Shown: positions 26,105 through 35,016 of the stretch, in pieces
How positions within the stretch are numbered: position 1 is the first letter of the stretch
How the letters are laid out: every line of letters starts with the position of its first letter
From: ASV31 sp965229765
Lineage (GTDB): Bacteria > Pseudomonadota > Alphaproteobacteria > Rhodobacterales > Rhodobacteraceae
NCBI GenBank assembly: GCA_965229765.1
Contig: CBDDJT010000004.1
Location: 248,001-312,000 of the forward strand
Reading direction: 5' to 3'
DNA length: 64,000 nt
Position numbers and translations under genes: made by a program
Notes under the pieces: model-generated
Database searches by the model: none
The model's input: the letters and a program-made list of their open reading frames with translations, nothing else
Told to the model about the DNA's origin: nothing

Positions 26105-27223
26105 ATGAAGATCGGATGCCCCACCGAGATCAAGGCGCAGGAATACCGGGTCGGCCTGACCCCCAACGCCGCCAGAGAGGCCGTGGCCCACGGTCACGCC
26201 GTTATCGTGCAGTCCGGCGCGGGCACCGGCGCGGGCTTTGCCGATGCCGACTATACCTCCGCGGGCGCGACGCTGGCCGACACCCCGGCAGAGGTCTTTG
26301 CCACCGCCGACATGATCGTCAAGGTCAAGGAACCGCAGGCCGCCGAACGCGCCATGCTGCGGCCCGGTCAGATCCTGTTCACCTACCTGCACCTCGCCCC
26401 GGATCCGGACCAGACGCGCGACCTGCTGGCCTCTGGCGCGACCTGCATCGCCTATGAAACCGTCACCGACTCGGCGGGCGGCCTGCCGCTTCTGGCGCCC
26501 ATGTCAGAGGTCGCTGGCCGCCTCGCCCCGCAGGTCGGCGCATGGACCCTGCAAAAGGCCAATGGCGGGCGCGGCGTGCTGATGGGCGGCGTGCCCGGCG
26601 TCGGCCCGGCGCGCGTCGTGGTCATCGGCGGCGGGGTCGTGGGCACCAACGCCGCGCGCGTGGCCGCCGGCATGGGGGCCAGCGTCACGGTGATGGACCG
26701 CTCGCTTTCCCGCCTGCGCTATCTCGACGACGTCTTCGGCGGAACCTTCGGAACCAGCTATGCCTCGGCCGGCAACACCGCCGAACTGGTGGCGCTGGCC
26801 GACATGGTGATCGGCGCCGTGCTGATCCCCGGGGCCGCGGCACCCAGGCTCGTCACCCGCGCACAGCTGTCCACGATGAAACCCGGCGCGGCCATCGTCG
26901 ATGTCGCCATCGATCAGGGCGGCTGCTTCGAGACCTCGCGCACAACCACCCATGACGACCCGATCTACGACGTGGACGGGATCATGCATTACTGCGTGGC
27001 GAACATGCCGGGCGCCGTGGCACGCACCTCGACCATCGCGCTGGGCAATGCCACCATGCCCTTCATGCTGGCACTCGCCGACAAGGGCTGGCGCGCCGCC
27101 TGCACCGACGATCCGCACCTTCTGAACGGGCTGAACGTGCATGACGGCAGGCTGACGAACTATGCCGTCGGCCGCGCCCTTGCCATCGACGTCCTGTCCC
27201 CGCAACTCGCGGTGAAATCCTGA
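26105..27223 (+). CDS. ald: Alanine dehydrogenase
   Basis: A 372-residue enzyme that interconverts L-alanine and pyruvate plus ammonia with NAD. Family residues fall at their canonical positions: Arg15, Lys75, His96 and Asp270; the NAD-binding GGGVVG is at 175-180. GGGAGG precedes the ATG. It is probably regulated by the divergent Lrp-family gene and lets the cell use alanine as carbon and nitrogen source. Confidence 0.97.
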   Translation: MKIGCPTEIKAQEYRVGLTPNAAREAVAHGHAVIVQSGAGTGAGFADADYTSAGATLADTPAEVFATADMIVKVKEPQAAERAMLRPGQILFTYLHLAPDPDQTRDLLASGATCIAYETVTDSAGGLPLLAPMSEVAGRLAPQVGAWTLQKANGGRGVLMGGVPGVGPARVVVIGGGVVGTNAARVAAGMGASVTVMDRSLSRLRYLDDVFGGTFGTSYASAGNTAELVALADMVIGAVLIPGAAAPRLVTRAQLSTMKPGAAIVDVAIDQGGCFETSRTTTHDDPIYDVDGIMHYCVANMPGAVARTSTIALGNATMPFMLALADKGWRAACTDDPHLLNGLNVHDGRLTNYAVGRALAIDVLSPQLAVKS

Positions 27224-27263
27224 TACAGGCACGGCCCCGGTCAGCCGCGGCCGCCGCCCGACC

Positions 27264-27755
27264 TCACGGCAGCCGCAGCGCCTGGCGGAACGCCCAGCCG
27301 ATGTCGCCGGACGAGTGCTTGACCCGCACCCACTGCTCCTGCTCCTGCCCCGTCAGCGTTACGCGCGTGCCGTTGGGCAAGTCACGCACCACAGGCGCCC
27401 GCATGTTCGGCGCGGCGCGCAGCTTGATGGAATTTCCGCGTGGCGCCTGCACCACCAGAACGGCACCCGCCACCGGCCCGGCGCTTGCAATCGGGCGCGT
27501 CACCGTCAGATAGGTCAGCGAACACCACCCCACCGTGCCATTCGGGATGCGCACCCGGGCCCAGCCGGACTCGCGCCGCAGCACGACAACCGATGTGCCC
27601 TCGCGGATCGTCGTGATGACGTCAAACTGCGTGCCGGGCCCCTCGCGCACGTTCAGGCCTGCGCCGCTGTTGGTGTTCACGAACAAAGTTTCTGCAAAGG
27701 CCGGCGTGGCGACCACAACGGCCCCGACCCCGACAAGGAACCCCCGACGATCCAT
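27264..27755 (-). CDS. Secreted SH3-domain protein
   Basis: A 163-residue protein with an N-terminal signal peptide (MDRRGFLVGVGAVVVATPAFA), whose Arg-Arg makes Tat export possible. Two bacterial SH3 domains follow: residues about 27-80 (GLNVREGPGTQFDVI, GTVGWCSLTYL) and about 95-160 (IKLRAAPNMRAPVV, DIGWAFRQAL). Such domains bind cell-wall peptides. GGAGGT lies about nine bases before the chosen ATG. It converges on ald; the next gene on the same strand is mscL downstream. Confidence 0.8.
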   Translation of the reverse strand: MDRRGFLVGVGAVVVATPAFAETLFVNTNSGAGLNVREGPGTQFDVITTIREGTSVVVLRRESGWARVRIPNGTVGWCSLTYLTVTRPIASAGPVAGAVLVVQAPRGNSIKLRAAPNMRAPVVRDLPNGTRVTLTGQEQEQWVRVKHSSGDIGWAFRQALRLP

Positions 27756-27795
27756 GCAATGACCTCCGATGCTGCAACACCCGATCATAGCACGC

Positions 27796-27820
27796 CCCCG
27801 GGATCGCGTGAATCCCGGGG
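27796..27820 (-). terminator. Hairpin between the SH3 gene start and mscL stop
   Basis: CCCCGGGAT (27796-27804) and ATCCCGGGG (27812-27820) form a perfect 9-bp stem with a 7-base loop, 23 bases after the mscL stop. There is no T-run, so it may be a weak terminator or an mRNA-stabilising hairpin. Confidence 0.45.
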
Positions 27821-27842
27821 ATGTGCCATCGGCGGGTCCGCG

Positions 27843-28265
27843 CTACTTCTTCAGAGCGTCACGGATCTCCAGCAACACGTCCAGTTCGGTCGGCCCGGCG
27901 GGCGCGGCCGGGGCCTCTTCCTTTTCCTTCTCCATCGCGTCCTTCAGCCGGTTCACCGACTTGACCAGCAGGAACACCACAAAGGCCACGATCAGGAAAT
28001 TGATGATCGCCATCAGGAAGTTGCCGATCGCGAAGACGGGAACGCCAGCCTCCTGCGCCGCGGCGACACTGCCGAACGCACCCTCGCCCAGCACATAGAA
28101 CCACCCCGAGAAGTCGATGCCGCCGGTGAACAGCGCGATGATCGGGTTGATCAGGTCGCCAACCAGCGAGGTGACGATCGCCGTGAACGCGGCGCCGATG
28201 ATGATCCCCACGGCCATGTCCATGACATTCCCGCGCGCGATAAAGCTCTTGAACTCGTTTAACAT
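27843..28265 (-). CDS. mscL: Large-conductance mechanosensitive channel
   Basis: A 140-residue inner-membrane channel that opens on hypo-osmotic shock. The N-terminal helix and TM1 (FIARGNVMDMAVGIIIGAAF) and TM2 (about 78-100) are standard, and the C-terminal helix ends in LLEIRDALKK. The loop between the helices is of ordinary length. AAAGGTGG lies before the ATG. It is divergent from the GST gene. Confidence 0.97.
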   Translation of the reverse strand: MLNEFKSFIARGNVMDMAVGIIIGAAFTAIVTSLVGDLINPIIALFTGGIDFSGWFYVLGEGAFGSVAAAQEAGVPVFAIGNFLMAIINFLIVAFVVFLLVKSVNRLKDAMEKEKEEAPAAPAGPTELDVLLEIRDALKK

Positions 28266-28404
28266 TGGTTGCCTCCACCTTTTCCCTTGCGCGCATGGTT
28301 GCGCGCTGGCGCACAGGGCTTATCACCATCGGTGAACATGAGAACCCCTTATCTCGGGGACCGAACTACCCTAGCTGATGCACGAACCAACCGGAGCCTG
28401 CCCA

Positions 28405-29106
28405 ATGACCGACCTTTCCCAGTTCCCGATCACCCGGCGTTGGCCGCCGCAGGACCCTTCGGTGATTCAGCTTTATTCCTTTCCCACGCCAAACGGCGTC
28501 AAGATATCCATCGCGCTCGAAGAGCTTGGCCTGCCCTACGAGGCGCACCGTGTCACCCTGTCGGATGCGGACGTGAAAAGCCCCGAATTCCTGTCGCTCA
28601 ACCCCAACAACAAGATCCCTTCAATCCTCGATCCGAACGGACCCGGCGGCGCGCCGCTGGGGCTTTTTGAATCCGGCGCCATCCTGATCTACCTGGCCGA
28701 AAAGGCCGGAAAGCTGATCGGCGACACCCCGGCAGAGCGTTATCAGACCATCCAATGGCTGATGTTCCAGATGGGCGGGGTCGGCCCGATGATGGGACAG
28801 CTGGGCTTCTTCGTAAAGTTCAAGGGCGCCGAGATAGAGGATCCCCGCCCGCGCGAGCGCTACATCGGCGAAACCCGCCGCCTGCTTGGCGTGCTCGAGA
28901 ACCAGCTCGACGGACGCGACTGGGTGACCGGCAGCTACTCGATCGCCGACATCGCCATCGCGCCCTGGATCCGCAATCTCGACCGCTACGGTGCGCTCGA
29001 CCTCGTGGGCTGGGGCGACTTCCCCGGCGTGCACCGCTATCTCGAACGCTTCCTCGCCCGCCCCGCGGTGCAGCGCGGCCTCGACATCCCCCCGCGAGAG
29101 GCCTGA
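28405..29106 (+). CDS. Glutathione S-transferase family protein, YghU/YfcG (nu class) type
   Basis: A 233-residue protein with a thioredoxin-fold N-terminal domain (IQLYSFPTPNGVKISIALEE) and an all-helical C-terminal domain. The PTPNG motif is that of the nu-class disulfide-bond oxidoreductases YghU/YfcG, which use glutathione. ESGAI is the usual cis-Pro/Glu-Ser glutathione site. The ATG at 28405 has CGGAG upstream; the frame starting at 28378 lacks a ribosome-binding site. Divergent from mscL and convergent with ytoQ. Confidence 0.9.
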   Translation: MTDLSQFPITRRWPPQDPSVIQLYSFPTPNGVKISIALEELGLPYEAHRVTLSDADVKSPEFLSLNPNNKIPSILDPNGPGGAPLGLFESGAILIYLAEKAGKLIGDTPAERYQTIQWLMFQMGGVGPMMGQLGFFVKFKGAEIEDPRPRERYIGETRRLLGVLENQLDGRDWVTGSYSIADIAIAPWIRNLDRYGALDLVGWGDFPGVHRYLERFLARPAVQRGLDIPPREA

Positions 29107-29110
29107 TCGC

Positions 29111-29560
29111 TCAGCCCGGAAGCCTGCCGGTCAGCACGTAGCGCAGGATATCGACCACCTGCGCGGGCTCGCGCGCCACGGCCAGCGCCGCGGCGTCGAC
29201 CTCCTTCAGCGCGTGGTCATGCTCGGGCATCTGCACCACGATCAGCGACTTGCCCAGCGCCGCGGCATAGCCCGCGTCGAAGGCCGCGTTCCACTGGCGG
29301 TACTTCTCGCCGAAGCGCACCACCACAACGTCGGCGTCGGCGATCCCCTTTCGCGTGCGGATCGCGTTCATCATCGCGCCCTTGTGGTCGTGCCAGTACT
29401 TGTTCTCCTCGGCCCCCAGGATCGCGACCCCGCAATCGTCGCTTGCCGCATGGTCCGTCACGGGCGCGCCGAACGTCACGTCCAGCCCCTCGGCCCCGCG
29501 CATGATCTCGTCGCGCCAGTCCGTGTGAATTTCGCCCGACAAATACACCTTCAGCGTCAT
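29111..29560 (-). CDS. ytoQ: YtoQ family protein
   Basis: A 149-residue soluble protein matching the YtoQ family, beginning MTLKVYLSGEIHTDWRDEI, with ADVVVVRFGEKYRQWNAAFD. The fold resembles nucleoside 2-deoxyribosyltransferases; the function is not established. Its first four bases overlap the end of the phosphoribosyltransferase gene, so the two are coupled, which fits a role near nucleotide metabolism (inference). Confidence 0.9.
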   Translation of the reverse strand: MTLKVYLSGEIHTDWRDEIMRGAEGLDVTFGAPVTDHAASDDCGVAILGAEENKYWHDHKGAMMNAIRTRKGIADADVVVVRFGEKYRQWNAAFDAGYAAALGKSLIVVQMPEHDHALKEVDAAALAVAREPAQVVDILRYVLTGRLPG

Positions 29561-30234
29561 TCCCCGTCTCCCTTGTCCTGCTCCGCCGCGGCCAGCGCCG
29601 CGATCACCTCGTCATCCGTCACCTGCCCGAAACGGGCGTAATGCAGCCCCACCGCACGAAACGCAGCCGGCCGAACAAGGCAAACAACGCCATCCACCAG
29701 CCGCTCCAGGGCCGCCAGCGGCCCGGGCGCTGCCACCGGCACGGCCAATGTCACGCTGCGCGGCGCCTTGCGCCGCAGCCCGGCCAGCGCCGCGCGCACG
29801 GTCGCGCCCGTGGCGATGCCGTCATCGACCACCACCGCGTCGCGCCCCGCGACATCGACCGGCCCGCGCCCACCCATGTAGCGCACACGCCGGGCCTCGA
29901 TCACCTTAAGTTCCTCGGCCACCGCCATGTCGAAATCCACATCGCGCAGCCCAAGTCCGCGCAGAACGTCCTCGTTGAACACCGCCTGATGCGCCGGCCC
30001 GTCCACCACGGCACCCGCCGCCAGCTCCGGGTTCCCCGGCACGCCGATCTTGCGCACCATCAACAGGTCCAGGGCCGCGCCCAGCGCCCGCGCCACGGGC
30101 GCCGCCACCGGCACCCCGCCGCGGGGCAGGGCCAGAACCACCGGATCGTCCAGCCCCAGCGCGGCCACCGCGCCGGCTAGCCGCTCGCCCGCTTCCACCC
30201 TGTCCCGGAACTCCCGCACCGCGCGCCTCCACAC
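29557..30234 (-). CDS. Phosphoribosyltransferase family protein
   Basis: A 225-residue type I PRTase-fold protein. The PRPP-binding loop VVVDDGIATGA is at 134-144, and VLALPRGGVPVA near 33-44 is the PPi-binding region. The substrate base is unknown; this group is often annotated as general phosphoribosyltransferase. The best start is GTG at 30232-30234, with no strong ribosome-binding site and no upstream ATG. It is coupled to ytoQ downstream. Confidence 0.85.
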   Translation of the reverse strand: MWRRAVREFRDRVEAGERLAGAVAALGLDDPVVLALPRGGVPVAAPVARALGAALDLLMVRKIGVPGNPELAAGAVVDGPAHQAVFNEDVLRGLGLRDVDFDMAVAEELKVIEARRVRYMGGRGPVDVAGRDAVVVDDGIATGATVRAALAGLRRKAPRSVTLAVPVAAPGPLAALERLVDGVVCLVRPAAFRAVGLHYARFGQVTDDEVIAALAAAEQDKGDGE

Positions 30235-30274
30235 TCACGGGAAATCCTAGAACAGGCCGGAGGCGGCGAAAACC

Positions 30275-30310
30275 GGCCCCTGCTTCTTCTCTGCCCAAAT
30301 ACTCACGGCC
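30275..30310. repeat. Dispersed intergenic element, copy b
   Basis: GGCCCCTGCTTCTTCTCTGC followed by CCAAATACTC, upstream of the phosphoribosyltransferase gene. This is the cleanest of four related copies in the window. Confidence 0.6.
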
Positions 30311-30357
30311 CCACACTGCAACAGGCACACCGCCCGACAAGCGCACCGTGCCCGCCA

Positions 30358-30414
30358 CGCGCGGCGCCTGGCGCGGGCGGGTGGGCGGGCGGGGCCCGCG
30401 CCAGGCGCCGCGCG
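30358..30414 (-). terminator. Perfect 21-bp inverted repeat abutting the pheT stop
   Basis: Arms at 30358-30378 and 30394-30414 are exact reverse complements (inner core GCGCCTGGCGCGGGC) with a 15-base GC-rich loop. The right arm touches the TAG of pheT (30415-30417). No T-run follows, so it may terminate by Rho, block exonucleases or be a repeat element. Confidence 0.65.
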
Positions 30415-32817
30415 CTATCCGCGCAGCACGCCGCCGGTGGCCTTGGCGACCTTCTCGACGATCTTGGCGCCCACCGCCTCGATCTCCTCATCGGTCAGCG
30501 TCCGGTCGCGCGGCTGCATCCGCACCGCGATCGCCAGCGATTTCTTGCCCTCGCCCAGCGCGCCGCCCACGAACTCGTCGAAGACGCGCACCTCCTCGAT
30601 CAGCGCCTTGTCCGCTCCGGCGGCGGCATTGACCAGCGTCAGCGCCTCGACCGCCGCATCGACGACAAAGGCGAAATCCCGCTCCACCGGCTGCAGCGGG
30701 CTGGCGTCCAGCGCGGGCCGCGTGGCCGATTTGGTGCGCGGCGCCGGCACCTCCTCGGGCCAGAGCGTAAAGGCCATCGCCGGCCCCTTCACGTCCAGCG
30801 CCTGCAGCACCTTCGGATGCAACTCGCCAAAGACCCCCAGCACCTTCTTGGGCCCAAGACAGATCATCCCGTGCCGCCCTGGATGCCACCATCCCGACGC
30901 CCCGCGCAGGATCTGCACCTTCGCGGGCGCCCCCATCGCGGCCAGCACCGCCTCGGCATCGGCCTTCGCGTCGAAGACGTCCACCGCCCGGCGCGCGCCA
31001 TGCGGATCCTTCGGCCCGGTGTGCCCGATCAGAAGGCCCGTCACCAGCAGATGCTCTTCCTCGGGCTCGCCGCCATGAAACGCCGGACCCACCTCGAACA
31101 GGCCCATGTCCATGAACCCGCGCGCCTGGTTGCGCGCCGCCGCCTGCAACAGCCCCGGCAAGAGCGCCGGGCGCATATGGCTCATCTCGGACGAGATCGG
31201 GTTTTCAAGCCTCGTGGCCTCGCCGCCGCCGCCGAACAGCGCCGCCGCCGCCGCGTCGATGAACGAATATGTCACGCACTCGTTGTAGCCCAGCGCGGCG
31301 CAGGTCCGCCGCGCCGCCTGCTCGCGCTTCTGCAACGGCGTCAGGATGCCCCGCGGCACGCCCACGTGCAGCCGCGGCAGCCGCCGCGCCTCCAGCTTCG
31401 TCAGCGACGCGATGCGCGCCACCTCTTCCACCAGGTCGGCCTCGCCCATCACGTCGGGCCGCCAGCTGGGCACATGCGCCATGTCCCCGTCGATCGCGAA
31501 CCCCAGCGCGGTCAGTGTCGCACGCTGGGTCTCGGCCGGAATGTCCATCCCCACCAGCGACTGCACCCGGTCGGTGTCCAGCCGGTAGGCGCGCGCCGTG
31601 TCCGGCACCGCGCCGTCCGTCACCACCTCGGACGCCTCGCCGCCGCACAGGTCCAGTATCATGCGCGTCGCGGCCTCCAGCCCCGGCAGGGTGAACGCCG
31701 GGTCCACGCCCCGTTCGAACCGGTACTTCGCGTCCGACGAAATCTTCAGCTGCCGCGCGGTGCCCGCAATCGTCACCGGGTCCCAATAGGCCGATTCCAG
31801 GAACACGTTCACCGTATCCTCGGTGCAGCCTGAATGCTGTCCGCCCATCACGCCCGCGATGCTTTCCGGCCCTGCATCGTCGGAAATCACCATCATGCCC
31901 GGGGCAAAGGCATAGGTCTTCTCGTCCAGCGCCTCCATCGTCTCGCCGCCCGCGGCGGGATGGATGCGCAGGTTCCCCTTCACCACGTCCGCGTCGAAGA
32001 CATGCAGCGGGCGGTTCTGGTCATAGGTGAAGAAGTTCGTGATATCGACGAGGGCAGAGATCGGGCGCAGCCCGATGGCCTTCAGCCGCTTCTGCAGCCA
32101 CGCGGGCGACGGCCCGTTCGTCACCCCCCGGATAACCCGACCGGCGAACAGCGGGCAGCCGCGTTCCTTCAGCGCCGGGTCGATCGTCACCCCGATGGGG
32201 CTCGCGAACCCGCCCGCCACCGGCTCCACCGACCAGGGCTTCAGCGTCCCCAGCCCCCGCGCCGCAAGGTCGCGCGCGATGCCGCGCACGCCCAGCGCGT
32301 CAGGCCGGTTCGGCGTGATCGCGATCTCGATCACCGGATCGATCTTGGCCGGGTCATGCGCCGCCAGCCAGTCGGCGAATGCCAGGCCCACCGCCGGCTC
32401 GCCGGGCAACTCGATGATGCCGTCATGCTCGTCCGACAGCTCCATCTCGCGTTCCGAGCACATCATGCCGTGGCTCTCGATGCCGCGGATCCTGCCCACC
32501 CCGATCGTGGTGTCGATGCCCGGCACGTAGGCGCCCGGCTTGGCCACCACGACGCGGATGCCCGCGCGCGCGTTGGGCGCGCCGCAGATGATCTGCTTCA
32601 TGCCCTCGTCGGTCTCGACCTGGCAGACCCGCAGCTTGTCCGCGTCGGGATGCTGCTCGGCCTCGCGCACATGGCCCACGGTAAAGCCCGCCAGCCGCGC
32701 CGCGGGGTCGACGACCTCTTCGACCTCCAGCCCAAGGTCGGTCAGCGTTTCGGCGATCTCGGCCACCGAGGCGGTGGTCTCAAGGTGATCGGCCAGCCAG
32801 GAAAGCGTGAATTTCAT
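30415..32817 (-). CDS. pheT: Phenylalanyl-tRNA synthetase beta subunit
   Basis: An 800-residue subunit of the alpha2-beta2 enzyme that charges tRNA-Phe. It has the N-terminal tRNA-binding domain (GFTVGHVREAEQHPDADKLR near 45-64), then B3/B4 editing and B5 domains, and a C-terminal anticodon-binding FDX-ACB domain ending DEEIEAVGAKIVEKV. Full length for the family. pheS lies about 1 kb upstream on the same strand with a small secreted-protein gene between them, so the usual pheST adjacency is broken. Confidence 0.96.
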   Translation of the reverse strand: MKFTLSWLADHLETTASVAEIAETLTDLGLEVEEVVDPAARLAGFTVGHVREAEQHPDADKLRVCQVETDEGMKQIICGAPNARAGIRVVVAKPGAYVPGIDTTIGVGRIRGIESHGMMCSEREMELSDEHDGIIELPGEPAVGLAFADWLAAHDPAKIDPVIEIAITPNRPDALGVRGIARDLAARGLGTLKPWSVEPVAGGFASPIGVTIDPALKERGCPLFAGRVIRGVTNGPSPAWLQKRLKAIGLRPISALVDITNFFTYDQNRPLHVFDADVVKGNLRIHPAAGGETMEALDEKTYAFAPGMMVISDDAGPESIAGVMGGQHSGCTEDTVNVFLESAYWDPVTIAGTARQLKISSDAKYRFERGVDPAFTLPGLEAATRMILDLCGGEASEVVTDGAVPDTARAYRLDTDRVQSLVGMDIPAETQRATLTALGFAIDGDMAHVPSWRPDVMGEADLVEEVARIASLTKLEARRLPRLHVGVPRGILTPLQKREQAARRTCAALGYNECVTYSFIDAAAAALFGGGGEATRLENPISSEMSHMRPALLPGLLQAAARNQARGFMDMGLFEVGPAFHGGEPEEEHLLVTGLLIGHTGPKDPHGARRAVDVFDAKADAEAVLAAMGAPAKVQILRGASGWWHPGRHGMICLGPKKVLGVFGELHPKVLQALDVKGPAMAFTLWPEEVPAPRTKSATRPALDASPLQPVERDFAFVVDAAVEALTLVNAAAGADKALIEEVRVFDEFVGGALGEGKKSLAIAVRMQPRDRTLTDEEIEAVGAKIVEKVAKATGGVLRG

Positions 32818-32928
32818 CTCTCGTCCCGCGCGGATGTGATGCCGCGCCGGACCTAGCCCAAGGACCGCGAAAAGAAAAGGGCGGTCGCCCCCGGCGCCGC
32901 GCGTCGGGGCGCTGCCCGCTTCGCCATG

Positions 32929-33315
32929 TCAGTCGTCGCAAAAATAGGTGGCTTCCAGCACGTCGTTCACGTTCGGATCCTGCGGCGTCAGAAGCGCCAT
33001 AAGCATCTCGCCCTGCCGCTCGATGGCAAGGTTGTACATCTGTCCTTCGCGCTCACCGCCCACGTTGCCCCAGATCGCCACCCCCGTGCCACCGCCCGCG
33101 TCCATGTCCACCTGGGTCAGTTCCGCGGACCAGCCGATGTTCGACGACAAAAGGTATCCCGCCGCCCCGCCGGTTCCCACGAATTGCAGGATGCACCCCG
33201 GGCAGTTCCCGTCGGACGACGACATCTCAAGATAGGTGCTACAGAACCCGGCGGACTGCGCCGTCACGGCAGCGGGCGCAAGGGCAAGAAGGCCGGCAAG
33301 GGCAAGTCGGATCAT
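32929..33315 (-). CDS. Small secreted Cys-containing protein of unknown function
   Basis: A 128-residue protein with a signal peptide (MIRLALAGLLALAPAAVTAQ). The mature part has Cys at 25, a C-x-x-C (Cys38, Cys41) and Cys126 near the end, possibly two disulfides. The middle contains GVAIWGNVGGEREGQMYNLA, beta-rich in appearance. AGGAG lies eight bases before the ATG at 33315. I do not recognise the family. It lies between pheS and pheT on the same strand, 111 bp before pheT. Confidence 0.65.
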   Translation of the reverse strand: MIRLALAGLLALAPAAVTAQSAGFCSTYLEMSSSDGNCPGCILQFVGTGGAAGYLLSSNIGWSAELTQVDMDAGGGTGVAIWGNVGGEREGQMYNLAIERQGEMLMALLTPQDPNVNDVLEATYFCDD

Positions 33316-33536
33316 TACGCGAACTCCTGGGTCACTGGGCGCATGGCCCCACCCGGGGGATAGGCGCAGGGCATGGCGATTTTGTGGCACCGCCCCCGGC
33401 TCTGGCCCCCGCACAACCCTTGGGCGCGACAGCGTTCACGAAACGGCTACGGTTCCGGCCAAGGCAGGCCATCTTGCCGCCAGAATGAACAACCAAAAGA
33501 GGGTCAGAGCAGCAAGGACCAAGGGAAACACCCCCG

Positions 33537-33764
33537 ATGATCCTATCGCACCCGATCCTGCGGCCATTCGCCATCATGGTCATGGTGGTCACGGCCGTCG
33601 TCTACACCGCCGGCGGCACGCCCATCTACACCGCGAACGCCGTCACCGTGGCCACCGTCGATGCCTCCCCCTGCCACAGCAGCGGCTTCATCGTCGGGCG
33701 CGCCTGCATCCGTCCCGAAGCGCGGATGACGGGCGGCGCAATCTTCGTCAAGCCGACGCCCTGA
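33537..33764 (+). CDS. Possible small membrane/secreted protein
   Basis: A 75-codon frame with an N-terminal hydrophobic stretch (FAIMVMVVTAVVYTAGG) that could be a signal anchor. AAGGGA lies about ten bases upstream of the ATG. There are two Cys, and no known family. It points against the surrounding pheS/pheT strand. The 221 bp before it (33316-33536) show no other gene. It may be real but could be chance coding in GC-rich DNA. Confidence 0.4.
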   Translation: MILSHPILRPFAIMVMVVTAVVYTAGGTPIYTANAVTVATVDASPCHSSGFIVGRACIRPEARMTGGAIFVKPTP

Positions 33765-33794
33765 AGCAGACGAACATGCGGTCGGGCCAGAACG

Positions 33795-33871
33795 GCCCGC
33801 CCCTTCTTCTGTTCACAAATACTCTCGCCGAAGGCACGCCGCGAAGCGGCGTTCGGGCCCCCCGGGGCCCG
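33795..33871. repeat. Dispersed intergenic element, copy c, with two hairpins
   Basis: CCCCTTCTTCTGTTCACAAA then TACTC (33799-33825) matches the motif at 30275. It is followed by the hairpin ACGCCGC-GAA-GCGGCGT (33836-33852) and the stem CGGGCCCC/GGGGCCCG (33854-33861 and 33864-33871) three bases beyond the pheS stop. The hairpins may end the pheS transcript. Confidence 0.6.
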
Positions 33872-33873
33872 CC

Positions 33874-34947
33874 CTAGCGCGACAGCCCGCCGTGCAGCGT
33901 CGGCTGGTCCAGCGCGGCGAAGCCGTAGTGCCGCAGCCAGCGCAGGTCGCTCTCGAAAAAGGCGCGCAGGTCCGGGATGCCGTATTTCAGCATCGCGATC
34001 CGGTCGATCCCCATGCCAAAGGCAAAGCCCTGCCACTGGTCCGGGTCGATGCCCGCGGCCTGCAGCACCTTCGGATGCACCATGCCGCTGCCCAGGATCT
34101 CCATCCAGTCGTCGCCCTCGCCCACCTTAAGCTGGCCGCCCTCCCACGAACAGCGCAGGTCGACCTCGGCGGACGGCTCGGTGAAGGGGAAATGCGAGGC
34201 GCGGAACCGCAGCTCCACATGATCCACCTCGAAATAGGCGCGGCAGAACTCCTCCAGCACCCATTTCAGGTTCGCCATCGACAGGTCGCGGTCGATGGCC
34301 AGCCCCTCGACCTGGTGGAACATGGGCGTGTGCGTCTGGTCGTAGTCGGCGCGATAGACGCGGCCCGGCGCGATCACCCGGATCGGCGCGCCCTGCGCCT
34401 GCATCGCGCGGATCTGCACCGGCGAGGTATGGGTGCGCAACACGTGCGGCGGCCGGTCGTCGCCCGCGTCGCGGTGCATGTAGAATGTGTCCATCTCGGT
34501 GCGCGTCGGATGCTCGGCCGGGATGTTCAGCGCGTCGAAGTTGAACCAGTCGCTTTCCACCTGCGGCCCCTCGGCCACGGCAAAGCCCATGTCGGCGAAG
34601 ATCGCGGTCAGTTCCTCGGTCACCTGGCTGACCGGGTGAATCGTGCCTTGCCGCCGCGTCCGCGCGGGCAGCGTCACGTCCAGCCACTCGGCCCGCAGCC
34701 GCTCGTCCAGCGCCGCGTCGGCAAGCCCCGCCTTCTTCGCCGCCAGCGCCGCGTTGATCTCGTCCTTCAGCGCGTTCAGGCGCGGCCCCGCCACCTGCCG
34801 CTCTTCGGGCGTCATCCTGCCCAGCTCGCGCATCTGAAGGCTGATCTCGCCCTTCTTGCCCACCGCGGCGACACGCAGGTCTTCCAGCGCGGCCTCGTCG
34901 GCCACGCCCGCGATCAGGTCCAGGTATTTCTGCCGCAGATCGTCCAT
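33874..34947 (-). CDS. pheS: Phenylalanyl-tRNA synthetase alpha subunit
   Basis: A 357-residue catalytic subunit. The N-terminal coiled coil is followed by the class II core: motif 2 around VYRADYDQTHTPMFHQVEGL and motif 3 around GFAFGMGIDRIAMLKYGI near the C-terminus. The start ATG at 34947 is preceded by GAGGGGGAC; a GTG directly before it is in frame but less likely. pheT follows on the same strand after about 1 kb rather than directly. Confidence 0.96.
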   Translation of the reverse strand: MDDLRQKYLDLIAGVADEAALEDLRVAAVGKKGEISLQMRELGRMTPEERQVAGPRLNALKDEINAALAAKKAGLADAALDERLRAEWLDVTLPARTRRQGTIHPVSQVTEELTAIFADMGFAVAEGPQVESDWFNFDALNIPAEHPTRTEMDTFYMHRDAGDDRPPHVLRTHTSPVQIRAMQAQGAPIRVIAPGRVYRADYDQTHTPMFHQVEGLAIDRDLSMANLKWVLEEFCRAYFEVDHVELRFRASHFPFTEPSAEVDLRCSWEGGQLKVGEGDDWMEILGSGMVHPKVLQAAGIDPDQWQGFAFGMGIDRIAMLKYGIPDLRAFFESDLRWLRHYGFAALDQPTLHGGLSR

Positions 34948-35016
34948 CACCGTCCCCCTCGGGTTCGCGGCGTCAGCTAGCGCGATGCGGCGCAGGGCGC
35001 AAGGCCGCGTGCGGCC

